A DNA stretch of 64,000 nt from CAILLO01 sp964579735 (GCA_964579735.1 CAZOHH010000003.1:1-64000); one strand, 5' to 3'; positions 34,658 through 44,184 are shown, numbered from the stretch's first letter. The notes: generated by a model not told the origin, from the sequence alone. Numbers and translations: made by a program.

Positions 34658-35804
34658 GATGGCGAACAGACCGCCGAAACCTGCGGGGAACCCCTTGGAC
34701 TCCATCCGCTTCGACCTGAAGGAAGGAACACTTGGCCGCGTCTATCTCTTCTTCGGAGAAGAGGAGTACCTGATGCGCGTCTATTCGGCCGCCATCGCGA
34801 AGAAGATTCTTGCGCCCGGTGCGGAGGGCCTCGACCGGATTGTCGTGGATGGGGATGGAAAGCCCTCGAAGGTCGACTTGCGGCGTCTTGCGGCCGAGGT
34901 CGGCACGCCCCCGTTCCTTTCCACGCGCAAGTTCGTGCTGGTGCGCAACTCCGGTCTATTCAGCATGGATAAGAAGGGAAGCGGCAAGGAGGAGACTCCG
35001 ATCGATGAAACGGACGATGATGAGGACGACGAGTCGACTGCAGGCAAGGACACGGCGAAGGAGCGCTCCGAAACCCTCGTCCGTCTGATCGAGCAGGTTC
35101 CCGACAGCGCCTGCCTCGTCTTCATGGAGAAGAAGATCGACCGTCGCGTGAAGAAACCACTGGAGGCGATCGAACGCTGCGGTCGGGTCGTCGAATTCTC
35201 CCTGCAGGACCTTGGTTCGCTGCGCACCTTCGTGGCCCGCGAACTTTCCACTGCCGGCATCGCCATCGATACGGAAGCCGTGGACTCCTTGCTGGTCCGG
35301 TGCGGCAACGCCATGCAGACCGTCGTCTCCGAAGTCGAGAAACTCCGGCTCTATTGCGCGGGGAACGGCACCGTGCGAGTGACCTCGGCGCTCGTCGAGG
35401 AGATCTCGATACCCGATCTGGCCGGCAAGGTATTCGACATGACCGATGCCCTCGGCCAGGGACGGCCTGGAGATGCACTCTCCATCCTGGACACCCTCGT
35501 CGCCCGCAAGGAACCCGTCCAGCTTCTACTATTCATGCTTGCCCGCCATGTGAGGTTGCTCATCCGCACCAAGGAGACGCCGGACCGCGATCGTCTGCCC
35601 TCCGTCCTCGGCGTGCCGCCTTTCATCGCAGGACGATATGCCGACCAGGCGAAGAACTTCTCCCTCGAGACGCTGGAAGACCTCCATACACGCTGCTTCG
35701 AAGCCGACTCGGCCTCCAAGTCGGGGCGGATCCCGGATCGCATGGCACTCGAAGCGGTCCTCGCGACCTTTCCGGTTCGAGTGCCTTCCTCGCGGCGTGC
35801 GTAG
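34650..35804 (+). CDS. holA: DNA polymerase III delta subunit
   Basis: Clamp-loader subunit that opens the beta sliding clamp. The 384 residues contain the N-terminal segment LGRVYLFFGEEEYL, the sensor-like region VEFSLQDLGSLRTFVARELS, and the C-terminal collar region QLLLFMLARHVRLLI. comEC followed by holA is the usual Bacillota order. The ATG at 34650 overlaps the comEC end by eight bases; ATG at 34659 is an alternative with better spacing to GGAAAGG. An acidic insert, DETDDDEDDE, near residue 125 is unusual and probably a disordered loop. The rpsT gene that often follows is absent. Confidence 0.9.
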   Translation: MNRMANRPPKPAGNPLDSIRFDLKEGTLGRVYLFFGEEEYLMRVYSAAIAKKILAPGAEGLDRIVVDGDGKPSKVDLRRLAAEVGTPPFLSTRKFVLVRNSGLFSMDKKGSGKEETPIDETDDDEDDESTAGKDTAKERSETLVRLIEQVPDSACLVFMEKKIDRRVKKPLEAIERCGRVVEFSLQDLGSLRTFVARELSTAGIAIDTEAVDSLLVRCGNAMQTVVSEVEKLRLYCAGNGTVRVTSALVEEISIPDLAGKVFDMTDALGQGRPGDALSILDTLVARKEPVQLLLFMLARHVRLLIRTKETPDRDRLPSVLGVPPFIAGRYADQAKNFSLETLEDLHTRCFEADSASKSGRIPDRMALEAVLATFPVRVPSSRRA

Positions 35805-35828
35805 GTCCTGCCCCGTGGACCTGCGAGA

Positions 35829-35858
35829 TTGACGCCCGCCACCACGCCCCCCTATAAT
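35829..35858 (+). promoter_or_regulatory. Promoter of icd
   Basis: TTGACG (35829-35834), 18 bases, TATAAT (35853-35858). GGGAGGT lies between it and the start codon. No copy of the acn palindrome is present, so icd does not appear to share the acn-gltA operator. Confidence 0.75.
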
Positions 35859-35890
35859 ATGTCGAACCAACCGACCGGGAGGTAGGATAG

Positions 35891-37105
35891 ATGCAAAGAA
35901 TCGCCATGAAAACGCCGCTGGTGGAGATGGATGGGGACGAGATGACCCGCATCATCTGGCAGCAGATCAAGGATACCCTTCTGGTCCCTTTTGTGGACTT
36001 GAAGACCGAGTACTACGATCTCGGGCTCGAGAATCGCGATGCCACGGACGATCGGGTGACCGTCGAAGCGGCTTTGGCCACGCAGCGGCTCGGTGTCGCC
36101 GTGAAGTGCGCCACGATCACTCCGAATGCCCAGCGCGTCGAGGAATACCACCTCAAGAAGATGTGGAAGAGTCCGAACGGCACGATCCGCGCGATCCTCG
36201 ATGGCACCGTCTTTCGCGCTCCCATCGTCGTCGACTGCATCAAGCCCTTCGTCAAGCCCTGGAAGAAGCCCATCACCATCGCCCGTCATGCCTACGGCGA
36301 CGTCTATCGCGACGTCGAGACTCTCGTGACCGGTCCGGCCAGGGCCGATCTGGTCGTCACGTACCCGGACGGTCGGACGGATACGGTCCGCATCCATGAC
36401 TTCGAGGGTCCCGGAGTCGTCCTCGGGATGCACAACCTCGACGGCTCCATCCGCAGTTTCGCACGCTCCTGCTTCACCTATGCCCTATCCGTCCACGAGA
36501 ACCTCTGGTTCGCAACAAAGGATACGATTTCAAAGACCTACGACCACCGATTCAAGGACATCTTCGCCGAAGTCTTCGAAGCGGAATTCCAGGAACGTTT
36601 CCTTTCTGCCGGAATCGAGTATTTCTATACGCTCATCGACGATGTGGTCGCGCGCATCATGCGCTGCGATGGCGGCTTGATCTGGGCATGCAAGAACTAC
36701 GATGGAGACGTGATGTCCGATATGGTCGCCTCCGCATTCGGCAGCCTCGCCATGATGACTTCGGTCCTCGTCTCCCCGGACGGGAAATTCGAGTACGAGG
36801 CCGCCCATGGAACCGTCACGCGCCACTACTACAAGCACCTGAAGGGGGAGAGGACGTCGACGAATCCCATGGCGACGCTCTTCGCATGGACCGGCGCGTT
36901 GCGCAAGCGTGCCGAACTCGACGGCCTTCCCGACCTTTCCGATTTCTCCGACCGACTTGAAAAGGCCGCTTTGGAAACGATATCCGCTGGAACCGTTACC
37001 GGTGACCTGGCACCGTTGTGCGAACTCCCTTCCGTGACCGTCCTGGACACGAAGGGATTCTTGACCTCCATCGCGGAGCGGCTTTCCGCGCCTACGACGA
37101 AATGA
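35891..37105 (+). CDS. icd: Isocitrate dehydrogenase (NADP-type, eukaryote-like dimeric subfamily)
   Basis: Oxidises isocitrate to 2-oxoglutarate. The 404 residues begin with TPLVEMDGDEMTRIIWQ, and the rest (AHGTVTRHYY, ERTSTNPMATLFAWTGAL, GLIWACKNYDGDV) matches the subfamily of eukaryotic cytosolic and mitochondrial NADP-IDH, not the E. coli-type enzyme. Members also occur in some bacteria. The NADP preference is assumed from the subfamily. Its partners acn and gltA lie 31 kb away in their own operon. There is a clear promoter and GGGAGGT ribosome site. A downstream SEC-C gene follows after 25 bases. Confidence 0.93.
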   Translation: MQRIAMKTPLVEMDGDEMTRIIWQQIKDTLLVPFVDLKTEYYDLGLENRDATDDRVTVEAALATQRLGVAVKCATITPNAQRVEEYHLKKMWKSPNGTIRAILDGTVFRAPIVVDCIKPFVKPWKKPITIARHAYGDVYRDVETLVTGPARADLVVTYPDGRTDTVRIHDFEGPGVVLGMHNLDGSIRSFARSCFTYALSVHENLWFATKDTISKTYDHRFKDIFAEVFEAEFQERFLSAGIEYFYTLIDDVVARIMRCDGGLIWACKNYDGDVMSDMVASAFGSLAMMTSVLVSPDGKFEYEAAHGTVTRHYYKHLKGERTSTNPMATLFAWTGALRKRAELDGLPDLSDFSDRLEKAALETISAGTVTGDLAPLCELPSVTVLDTKGFLTSIAERLSAPTTK

Positions 37106-37130
37106 TTCCATACGATCACGGGAGGATTCG

Positions 37131-37634
37131 ATGATGTCCTACTACGAAGAATGGCAGAAGAAGACCGACGAAAACGCCGATGCGAATATCCGCGAGGCCT
37201 TCATCAAGAACTATTACGCCGAAGAGCGTGAGGCCTATGACCGGATCCTAACCGCATTCCCCGATACGCTTTCGGGAACCGCGAAGGACCTCCGCGATCG
37301 TCTCGGATTCACCGACCCGGTCGTCTTCGCGGGTTTCGTGGATGGCCTCAACCCCAGCCTGGCCACACCCGTTCCCCTCGAAACGATGGACGACGCCTCC
37401 ATTCTCGACTTCGTCATCGACTACGAATCGCTGTTCTGGAACATGCACGAAGCGAAAGCGGATTGGCTTTACGAGCTGGATTCCTGGGACGGCGTCCTGG
37501 CCGTGGAGAAGCGCGACGATATCGTGAAGCGCTTCCGCACATCGAAGATGGCCGTCAGCAGCAAGGTCGGCAGAAACGATCCATGCCCCTGCGGCAGCGG
37601 ACGCAAGTACAAGGTCTGCTGCGGGAAGTCCTGA
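37131..37634 (+). CDS. SEC-C motif protein, function unknown
   Basis: 167-residue soluble protein ending in a zinc-binding SEC-C motif (VGRNDPCPCGSGRKYKVCCG, about 147-166), the same motif that ends SecA in this window. The N-terminal 140 residues are helical and acidic and I do not recognise them with certainty. Related short SEC-C proteins are common in Bacillota. GGGAGGA precedes two adjacent ATG codons (37131 and 37134), and either may be used. It could bind ribosomes or SecB-like partners through the zinc motif, but this is inference. Confidence 0.78.
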   Translation: MMSYYEEWQKKTDENADANIREAFIKNYYAEEREAYDRILTAFPDTLSGTAKDLRDRLGFTDPVVFAGFVDGLNPSLATPVPLETMDDASILDFVIDYESLFWNMHEAKADWLYELDSWDGVLAVEKRDDIVKRFRTSKMAVSSKVGRNDPCPCGSGRKYKVCCGKS

Positions 37635-37657
37635 AGAGGGACGTGAAGGAGGCACCC

Positions 37658-39058
37658 ATGGCGAGGGACCTGGTTCGAGTCAAGGAACTGTATCGCAATC
37701 CGACGGATTTCGAAGGTCGTACGATCAAGGTCGGCGGTTGGATTCGGACCGTACGCGACCAGAAGAGATTCGGCTTCATGGAACTCAACGACGGCACGTT
37801 CTTCAAGAGCCTTCAGGTCGTATTCGAGGAAGGCGGCATCGAGGATTATGCGGCCGCTGCCTCTCTCGGCACCGGCGCTGCGATCATCGTGACCGGCCGC
37901 CTCGTCCCGACTCCGGATGCCCGCCAACCCTTCGAACTCAAGGCCGACAGAATCGAGGTCGAAGGCCCCTGCCCACCGGATTACCCGCTGCAGCCGAAAC
38001 GCCATAGCGTGGAGTTCCTGAGGACCCTTCCGCACCTCCGCCCCCGAACCAACCTGTTCTCGGCCGTCTTCCGCGTCCGATCCATCACCGCATTCGCGAT
38101 CCATCGCTTCTTCCAGGATCGCGGCTTCGTCTACGTCCACACTCCCATCATCACCACCAGCGATGCCGAGGGCGCTGGACAGATGTTCAAGGTGACCACG
38201 CTCGATATTGGAAACCCACCGAGGAAGCCTGACGGGAACGTGGACTTCACGGAGGATTTCTTTGGAAAGCCCACCCATCTCACCGTCAGTGGACAACTGA
38301 ACGTCGAAAGTCATTGCATGGCGTTCCGCGACGTCTACACGTTCGGGCCTACCTTCCGTGCGGAGAATTCCAATACCGCAAGGCACGCAGCCGAATTCTG
38401 GATGATCGAACCTGAAATCGCGTTTGCGGATCTGAAGGATGACATGGCTCTCGCGGAGGAGATGCTGAAGTTCGTCATCCGTTCCGTCATGGAGGAATGC
38501 CCCGAGGAGATGGAATTCTTCAGCTCCTTCGTGGACAAGGGACTCAAGGAACGTCTGGAAAACGTACTGCAGAATGAATTCGCGACGATCACCTATACGG
38601 AGGCCGTCGCCCTTCTCGAGACGATCAAGGAGCGGTTCCAGTACCCTGTAGCCTGGGGAGCAGACCTCCAGACCGAACACGAACGCTACCTGACGGAGGA
38701 GGTCTTCCGCAGACCGGTCTTCGTGACGGATTATCCGAAGGGAATCAAGGCTTTCTATATGCGCGTGAATGAAGACGGAAGGACCGTCGCTGCCATGGAC
38801 TGCCTCGTTCCCGGCATCGGAGAGATCATAGGCGGCAGCCAGCGGGAAGAGCGCGTGGACGTGCTCGAACTCCGCATGCGGGAGCTGGACCTCGATCCAG
38901 ACGACTATGCCTGGTATCTGGATATCCGCCGTTTCGGGGGGACCCGGCACGCCGGATTCGGTCTTGGATTCGAACGCCTCCTGATGTATCTGACCGGCGT
39001 CTCGAACATCCGCGATGTCCAGTCCTTCCCCCGGACGACCGGCTCCGCGGAGTTCTGA
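37658..39058 (+). CDS. asnS: Asparaginyl-tRNA synthetase
   Basis: Charges tRNA-Asn. The start at 37658 has AAGGAGG upstream and gives 466 residues. The N-terminal OB anticodon-binding domain (about 15-110) includes IKVGGWIRTVRDQKRFGFMELNDG. The class II motifs include FTFGPTFRAENSNTARHAAEFWMIEPE (in part, about 220-250) and the C-terminal HAGFGLGFERLL. The AENSNT loop is typical for AsnRS, not AspRS. No T-box is present. It lies 23 bases after the SEC-C gene, and maf follows after four bases. Confidence 0.95.
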   Translation: MARDLVRVKELYRNPTDFEGRTIKVGGWIRTVRDQKRFGFMELNDGTFFKSLQVVFEEGGIEDYAAAASLGTGAAIIVTGRLVPTPDARQPFELKADRIEVEGPCPPDYPLQPKRHSVEFLRTLPHLRPRTNLFSAVFRVRSITAFAIHRFFQDRGFVYVHTPIITTSDAEGAGQMFKVTTLDIGNPPRKPDGNVDFTEDFFGKPTHLTVSGQLNVESHCMAFRDVYTFGPTFRAENSNTARHAAEFWMIEPEIAFADLKDDMALAEEMLKFVIRSVMEECPEEMEFFSSFVDKGLKERLENVLQNEFATITYTEAVALLETIKERFQYPVAWGADLQTEHERYLTEEVFRRPVFVTDYPKGIKAFYMRVNEDGRTVAAMDCLVPGIGEIIGGSQREERVDVLELRMRELDLDPDDYAWYLDIRRFGGTRHAGFGLGFERLLMYLTGVSNIRDVQSFPRTTGSAEF

Positions 39059-39062
39059 GGTC

Positions 39063-39809
39063 ATGCCCGTCCGGCCTCCTTTCATCCTCGCATCCGGTTC
39101 CCCGCGTAGAAGGGAGCTGCTCGCGCGCATCCTGTGCGAGAACGGATTCGACTGGTTCTCGACCGATTTCGACGAAACGGTGGGGGATGCGGACGCTTTG
39201 GACCCATGCGCACTCGTTCAGCGCTTCGCGGACGGGAAGCGGGAGCGCTGGACGGAACAAAACGCCCATGGCCCCTACGCGGATTGTCTCGTACTTGCGG
39301 CAGACACCATCGTGACCCTCGACGGCAAGGTCCTTGGGAAGCCCGTGGACGAAGAGGATGCCCGAAGAATGCTGCATCTCCTTTCGGGAAGACGACACGA
39401 CGTACTGACAGGCCTTTCCCTTGCGTGGGTCAAGGATGGCTCCGCGCTCTTCCTGCTTCGCCATGTGGAAGATACCGCCGTCGTATTCGCACCCCTCCCG
39501 TCCTCGCTGGTGGACTGGTATGTCGCGACCGGTGAACCCTTGGACAAGGCCGGCGCATATGGCATCCAGGGGCATGGCGCTCTACTCGTCGAGCGGATCG
39601 AGGGCTGCTACTACAATGTCATGGGGCTTCCCATCCAAAGGCTGGCCACGATGCTCGGACAGATCGAAGATATCACGGGGCTCTCTGGATTCGTCTCCCA
39701 TCTTTCCCCGATGCGCACCGGATGCGAGGATGTCCGGAGGGAGAGCCCCAGCCATGGACTTGATCCATCTGACCACGACCCGTCTGCCGGAGACCGAACG
39801 ACCTTATGA
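39063..39809 (+). CDS. maf: Maf-family nucleotide pyrophosphatase with C-terminal extension
   Basis: Hydrolyses non-canonical or modified nucleoside triphosphates such as dTTP, UTP or m7GTP. The N-terminal motif ILASGSPRRRELL (about 8-20) and DTIVTLDGKVLGKP (about 79-92) are typical; the QG of YGIQGHGALLVERIEGCYYNVMGLP (in part) is also there. The family normally has about 190-205 residues; this one has 248. The additional 45 C-terminal residues overlap the start of radC by 56 bases and look unstructured, so they are either a harmless read-through extension or the sign of a lost stop codon. Confidence 0.9.
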   Translation: MPVRPPFILASGSPRRRELLARILCENGFDWFSTDFDETVGDADALDPCALVQRFADGKRERWTEQNAHGPYADCLVLAADTIVTLDGKVLGKPVDEEDARRMLHLLSGRRHDVLTGLSLAWVKDGSALFLLRHVEDTAVVFAPLPSSLVDWYVATGEPLDKAGAYGIQGHGALLVERIEGCYYNVMGLPIQRLATMLGQIEDITGLSGFVSHLSPMRTGCEDVRRESPSHGLDPSDHDPSAGDRTTL

Positions 39810-40455
39810 AAAGCTCGAAGCCCTGGGGGCACCTGCGCTGACGGACGCCGAACTGGTCGCCATCCTCATTCGGAGCGGGACCCGCACGGAGAACTCCCTC
39901 GTCGTCGCCTCCCGCCTGATTCTTCAGGGAGGGGAGGGGAGAGGGATTTCCTTCTTCGCTGACGCCACGGTCGAGGAACTCCGAAACGTCCCCGGAATCG
40001 GCAGAGTGAAGGCCATATGCCTCAAGGCCGCCGTCGAGCTCGGGCGCAGGGCGACACGAGGTGGCGCGACACGCGGCGGAGAAAGGATCCAGGACCCTGA
40101 AACCCTCGTCGATGGGGTTCTCGATGGAATGCGGTTTCTGGAAAGGGAGGAGATATGGGCGATTCTCCTCGATGTCCGCGGACGTCTGATCCGAACGATC
40201 CGCTTTTCAGGCGGAGGTCTGGCCGCATCGGTGCTCCTGCCGCGCGACCTCTTCCGGGATGCCATCCGAAGCGGCGCTTCGTCTCTCGTCCTTGCACACA
40301 ACCATCCCAGCGGCGACCCTGAACCAAGCGAGGAGGACATCCACGCCACGTGCCAGGTTCGTGAGGCCGGCGACCTGATTGGAGTCCGATTGCTCGACCA
40401 CATCGTGATGGCTTCGGGGGGAAGCGTCTCCATGAAACGTCGTGGATTGGTTTGA
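39754..40455 (+). CDS. radC: RadC family JAMM-domain protein
   Basis: Member of the RadC (YicR) family, once linked to DNA repair, though its function is unproven. The 233 residues have an N-terminal helix-hairpin-helix part (VPGIGRVKAICL, about 72-83) and the JAMM/MPN metalloprotease-like motif HNHPSGDPEPSEED (about 184-197), with all metal ligands. The start at 39754 is inside the maf frame, with GGAGGG upstream. The maf-radC-mreC-mreD order is a common Bacillota arrangement, but mreB is missing here. Confidence 0.92.
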   Translation: MDLIHLTTTRLPETERPYEKLEALGAPALTDAELVAILIRSGTRTENSLVVASRLILQGGEGRGISFFADATVEELRNVPGIGRVKAICLKAAVELGRRATRGGATRGGERIQDPETLVDGVLDGMRFLEREEIWAILLDVRGRLIRTIRFSGGGLAASVLLPRDLFRDAIRSGASSLVLAHNHPSGDPEPSEEDIHATCQVREAGDLIGVRLLDHIVMASGGSVSMKRRGLV

Positions 40456-40480
40456 AGGAACCTGTGATATCGGGTATGAT
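40452..40480 (+). promoter_or_regulatory. Promoter of mreCD-pbp2
   Basis: TTGAAG (40452-40457), 17 bases, TATGAT (40475-40480). It overlaps the radC stop codon and lies about 50 bases before the mreC start. Confidence 0.6.
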
Positions 40481-40528
40481 GATTCCCGGATGTCGTTCTC
40501 ACGGCAGGTCCGAGATCAGGGAGAATCG

Positions 40529-41377
40529 ATGCGCGGTCTTTTCAGGAATCGATTGGTGCTGCTCCTGTTGGCGACGATGGCGCTTCTATCGCTCGTTCTC
40601 TTCACTTCGATTCCCGGAAGCCCACTGTACCAGGTGACGTCTCCGGTCTCGTTGCTCCTGCAGCCCGTCCAGAAAGCGTTCCAGGCATCCTGGGGAGCGG
40701 TGTCCGGGTTCTCCCAGTCGGTCTTCGAGGCGGAAGCCATCCGAAGGAAGAACGAAGCTCTCCTGCAGGAGATCGCGAGGCTCCAGAACCAAGTGCAGCA
40801 GCTCCAGGAGAGCGGTCGGCGATGGGAAGACCTGAAGTCCGCTTTCCAGATCAAGGAAACCTTCTCCGACTATGAAATCGTTGGATGCCAGGTCATGACC
40901 CGGTCGGCCGCATCCTGGTTCGATCTCTTCCGTGTCGATGTCGGTGACCGGGATGGGATTTCCGTGACCGAAACGAACTCGTATCCTGTCGTCGACCCTG
41001 CGATGCATCTCGTCGGCAGGGTCTATTCCTCCGATCTGGTCAGTGCGAAGATCCTGCCGGTCGTCCATCAGGGCAGCGTCGTCGACGGTCGGATTCAAAG
41101 ACCCGGCGGATATCCAGTCCGGGTTCGCGGCGATATCCTCCTTCGGGATGAAGGACTCTGCTTCGTGGACCGGATTTCAGACGAGGCGATTCTTGAAGTG
41201 GGTGATGTGGTGATGACTTCTGGGGAAGGCGGGCTATATCCTGCAGGCATTCCCATCGGAACCATCGCTTCGATTTCGTATGGGCAGAACGATGCAGAAC
41301 GGACGGCGACGCTCAAGCCCTTCGTCGATTTCGATACGATCACCTACCTCTTCATCATGAAGGAGAAGGCGTCCTGA
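40529..41377 (+). CDS. mreC: Rod shape-determining protein MreC
   Basis: Bitopic membrane protein of the elongasome that organises PBP2 and RodA outside the membrane. The start at 40529 follows CAGGGAG and gives 282 residues: one transmembrane helix (about 9-29), a coiled coil (about 65-108, e.g. RRKNEALLQEIARLQNQ), and paired beta-barrel domains with GYPVRVRGDI and VMTSGEGGLYPAGIPIG. It is followed by mreD (one-base overlap, TGATG) and PBP2. mreB is not adjacent. Confidence 0.94.
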   Translation: MRGLFRNRLVLLLLATMALLSLVLFTSIPGSPLYQVTSPVSLLLQPVQKAFQASWGAVSGFSQSVFEAEAIRRKNEALLQEIARLQNQVQQLQESGRRWEDLKSAFQIKETFSDYEIVGCQVMTRSAASWFDLFRVDVGDRDGISVTETNSYPVVDPAMHLVGRVYSSDLVSAKILPVVHQGSVVDGRIQRPGGYPVRVRGDILLRDEGLCFVDRISDEAILEVGDVVMTSGEGGLYPAGIPIGTIASISYGQNDAERTATLKPFVDFDTITYLFIMKEKAS

Positions 41378-41955
41378 TGCAGCTTCCTCAGCGCACACGA
41401 TCGATCCTGTTCTACTTCTTCGCGACCCTCGTCCTCGCGCTGATCCAGGTCACCCTTCCCGATCGTACGCTCGGGTTCCATGGAAAACCCGACTTCATGC
41501 TGGTCCTCGTGGTGCTTTCCGGATTCTTCTATGGCCCTTTTGAAGGGGCGTTGGTCGGAATCGGTTCGGGATTCCTCCGGGACTCCTTCGCAGGGAGCAC
41601 GATCGGCGCCGGCATGCTGCTCTTCATGTATATAGGCATCTTCTCCGGTCTTCTTTTCCGGAAACAGTTCCGAAAAGGCTGGCTCGCCGGCCTCCTGCAG
41701 GTGATTCTATTCTCGACCTTCACCTATGTCCTCGTCGACGGCATCGAGATACTCCTGCAGACGCAAGTCGGATCCTTCACGTTCGTCGATTGGACGCAGG
41801 AATTCTTCATGACGAAGTTGCCCGTTCTCCTGGCTTTCAACGTCGCCGCTTCGTTTCCCCTCCTTCTTCTCCTTCGCTTCGCGGGTCCACGTCGACGCGG
41901 GGTTCCCCAATTGGGTGCGGATGATGTCGCCAAGGACCTGTGGCAAAGCCCATGA
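41377..41955 (+). CDS. mreD: Rod shape-determining protein MreD
   Basis: Polytopic membrane protein of the elongasome, 192 residues with about five membrane helices. Motif-like segments are GKPDFMLVLVVLSGFFYGP and GSGFLRDSFAGSTIGAG, which resemble the S-component-like fold of MreD. Its start overlaps mreC by one base, and its stop codon overlaps the PBP2 start (ATGA). The strong coupling suggests that the three proteins are made in fixed ratio. Confidence 0.9.
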   Translation: MQLPQRTRSILFYFFATLVLALIQVTLPDRTLGFHGKPDFMLVLVVLSGFFYGPFEGALVGIGSGFLRDSFAGSTIGAGMLLFMYIGIFSGLLFRKQFRKGWLAGLLQVILFSTFTYVLVDGIEILLQTQVGSFTFVDWTQEFFMTKLPVLLAFNVAASFPLLLLLRFAGPRRRGVPQLGADDVAKDLWQSP

Positions 41956-44144
41956 AGAAGCGAGAGAGCTCCCATGCTCGCCCTGCGGGGAATTCCCCTT
42001 CACGATTCACGACGGCTCTGACCTGGGGAAAAGGGATCATCCACAACCGATTCGCTTTGCTATCCATCGTCTTCGGACTCTGCGGAGCGACGATTCTCGT
42101 CACGACGGCCTCGTTGCAGCTGACACCGGCCGCGGGCTCGCAGATCGCGGGCACGACCGGCGTCACGCGCCAACGCGTGATCAGCGCGACCCGTGGCGAT
42201 ATCTTCGACCGGTACGGCACGCCGCTCGCAGTCAGCAAGTCCATACGGATTCTATCCATCGCTTCGGCTGGCCTCGACAACAAGACGCTCAACGCGATGC
42301 TTCTGGATCTCGCCAAGACGCTCGAAGAGAATGGGGAAACCTTTGATGACAGTCTGTCCGAGCATTTTGCGGTTTCACCGCTCCGTTTCGTCGGCACGGA
42401 GGAGGAAACGGTCGCATGGCAGTCCGGCAAGGCACTGTTCAATCTGAAGGCCGCTCCACAAAAGGTCGTCGTGTCCTATTACGACAATACCTACATCAAG
42501 ACCGACCCCTATGTCTTCTACCGGTATCTTCGCGAGACCCTCTTCGGCATCGACCCTTCGTACAGTGAACTCGATGCATTCCGAATCCTGCGCCTTAGAT
42601 ATCGCATATACCGCGATTCATGGGCGTTCCGCCAGGGTACGCCCATCCCCGTCGCAAGCGATGTCCAGGCATCGACCGTCCGATACCTGGAAGAACAGAA
42701 CTATCGGTTCCAAGGGGTGCTTTCGTCTACCGAATCCCACCGCGTCTATCTTCCGGACGCCATTCTCGCAAGCCACGTCATCGGATACGTCAGGCGCATC
42801 TCCGCGCGGCAGCTGGAGGATCTGGACGTACTTGGCTACTCTCCTTCGGAAATCATCGGACAGACCGGCGTGGAGTCCTATGCAGAACGGTATCTCCATG
42901 GACAGGACGGGGTCGTGCCCTATAACGTCTGGTCGAATCTGGGAGCCGACGGCATATTCTTCACCGAGTCGGCCGGCCGAGCCGCGGTCTCCGGTTTCGA
43001 CGTCCGACTCACCCTCGACATGAAACTCCAGAAGATCGCCATCGAATCCCTGGTGCGGAACATCGAATACATCAAGCAGAAACAGGACGACAAGAGCAAG
43101 AACGATGCCGATTCCGGCGCCGTGGTCATGATGGACGTCCAGACCGGCGAGATTCTGGCCATGGCAAGCTACCCTTACTACGATCCGAACGACTTCGTGC
43201 TCGCTGCGTCCGATAGTGCGGCTGCGAAGCGCATCGCCGCATACCTTGCGGACAACAAGAACAAGCCCATGCTCAACCGGGCCATCATGGAGAACTACGC
43301 GCCCGGTTCCACATTCAAGCCGTTGACAGCCACCGCCGCGCTCGAATCGGGCACCATCACCCCGAATACCATCGTTCACGACCCAGGGGCCATCGACATC
43401 GGGGGCTGGAAGTTCAAGTGTCTGGAATACCCTGTCCGTGGTCACGGCGATCTTTCCCTGACCCGAGGCATGGCGACTTCCTGCAACATCTTCTTCCAGC
43501 TCATCGGGACCCGTGCCGGAATCGACAACATCAACCACTGGGGCTACCTCTTCGGACTCGGTGAATACACCGGGATCGACCTTCCTGGAGAAGTCCGCGG
43601 CATCCGTGCGAGCAAGGAGATGAAGAAGCGCCTTCGCATGAATCCGGAGGACCAGGTCTGGTTTCCTGCCGACACCGCCCAGACCTCCATCGGACAGTTC
43701 GACAACAGCTTCACGGTCCTGCAGCTCTGCCGGTACACCGCCGCCTTGGCGAATGGTGGATATCTCGTGACGCCGCATGTGGTGAAGGACATCATCCGCC
43801 CGGACGGGTCCCTGGTTCGAGCCGAATCCCTGGACACCACGAAGATCCCCGTTCAGGATGCGACCCTTCGCGCCATCCGCGAGGCCATGATAGCTACCGT
43901 GACGGATCCACAGGGTACCGCACGCAAGGCGTTCAAGGACTTCCCGATATCCGTCGCCTGCAAGACCGGAACCGCTGAAACGGGCCTGGAGGATCGCGCG
44001 TCCTCGAACGCCCTCTTCATCTGCTATGCTCCTGCAGACAATCCTCAGGTCGCCATCGCCCAGATCGTCGAGAAGGGCGTCTGGGGCTCGAACACGGCCG
44101 GCATCGCACGAGACCTCCTGTCGGCCTATTTCGGGCTCGATTGA
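41952..44144 (+). CDS. mrdA: Penicillin-binding protein 2 (elongation transpeptidase)
   Basis: Class B PBP that crosslinks peptidoglycan during elongation. The ATG at 41952 overlaps the mreD stop codon; an upstream GTG at 41940 is less likely. The 730 residues comprise a cytoplasmic tail, a transmembrane helix (about 35-58), a dimerisation domain with ATRGDIFDRYGTPLA, and the transpeptidase domain. The active-site motifs are SxxK in PGSTFKPLT (about 453), SCN in MATSCNIFF (about 510) and KTGTAET (about 673). The context with mreCD identifies it as the elongasome enzyme; rodA is not present in the window. Confidence 0.93.
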   Translation: MKKRESSHARPAGNSPSRFTTALTWGKGIIHNRFALLSIVFGLCGATILVTTASLQLTPAAGSQIAGTTGVTRQRVISATRGDIFDRYGTPLAVSKSIRILSIASAGLDNKTLNAMLLDLAKTLEENGETFDDSLSEHFAVSPLRFVGTEEETVAWQSGKALFNLKAAPQKVVVSYYDNTYIKTDPYVFYRYLRETLFGIDPSYSELDAFRILRLRYRIYRDSWAFRQGTPIPVASDVQASTVRYLEEQNYRFQGVLSSTESHRVYLPDAILASHVIGYVRRISARQLEDLDVLGYSPSEIIGQTGVESYAERYLHGQDGVVPYNVWSNLGADGIFFTESAGRAAVSGFDVRLTLDMKLQKIAIESLVRNIEYIKQKQDDKSKNDADSGAVVMMDVQTGEILAMASYPYYDPNDFVLAASDSAAAKRIAAYLADNKNKPMLNRAIMENYAPGSTFKPLTATAALESGTITPNTIVHDPGAIDIGGWKFKCLEYPVRGHGDLSLTRGMATSCNIFFQLIGTRAGIDNINHWGYLFGLGEYTGIDLPGEVRGIRASKEMKKRLRMNPEDQVWFPADTAQTSIGQFDNSFTVLQLCRYTAALANGGYLVTPHVVKDIIRPDGSLVRAESLDTTKIPVQDATLRAIREAMIATVTDPQGTARKAFKDFPISVACKTGTAETGLEDRASSNALFICYAPADNPQVAIAQIVEKGVWGSNTAGIARDLLSAYFGLD

Positions 44145-44184
44145 GCTCGTCCGATTCCAGCTGCACGCATACAATGCGTCGCAC

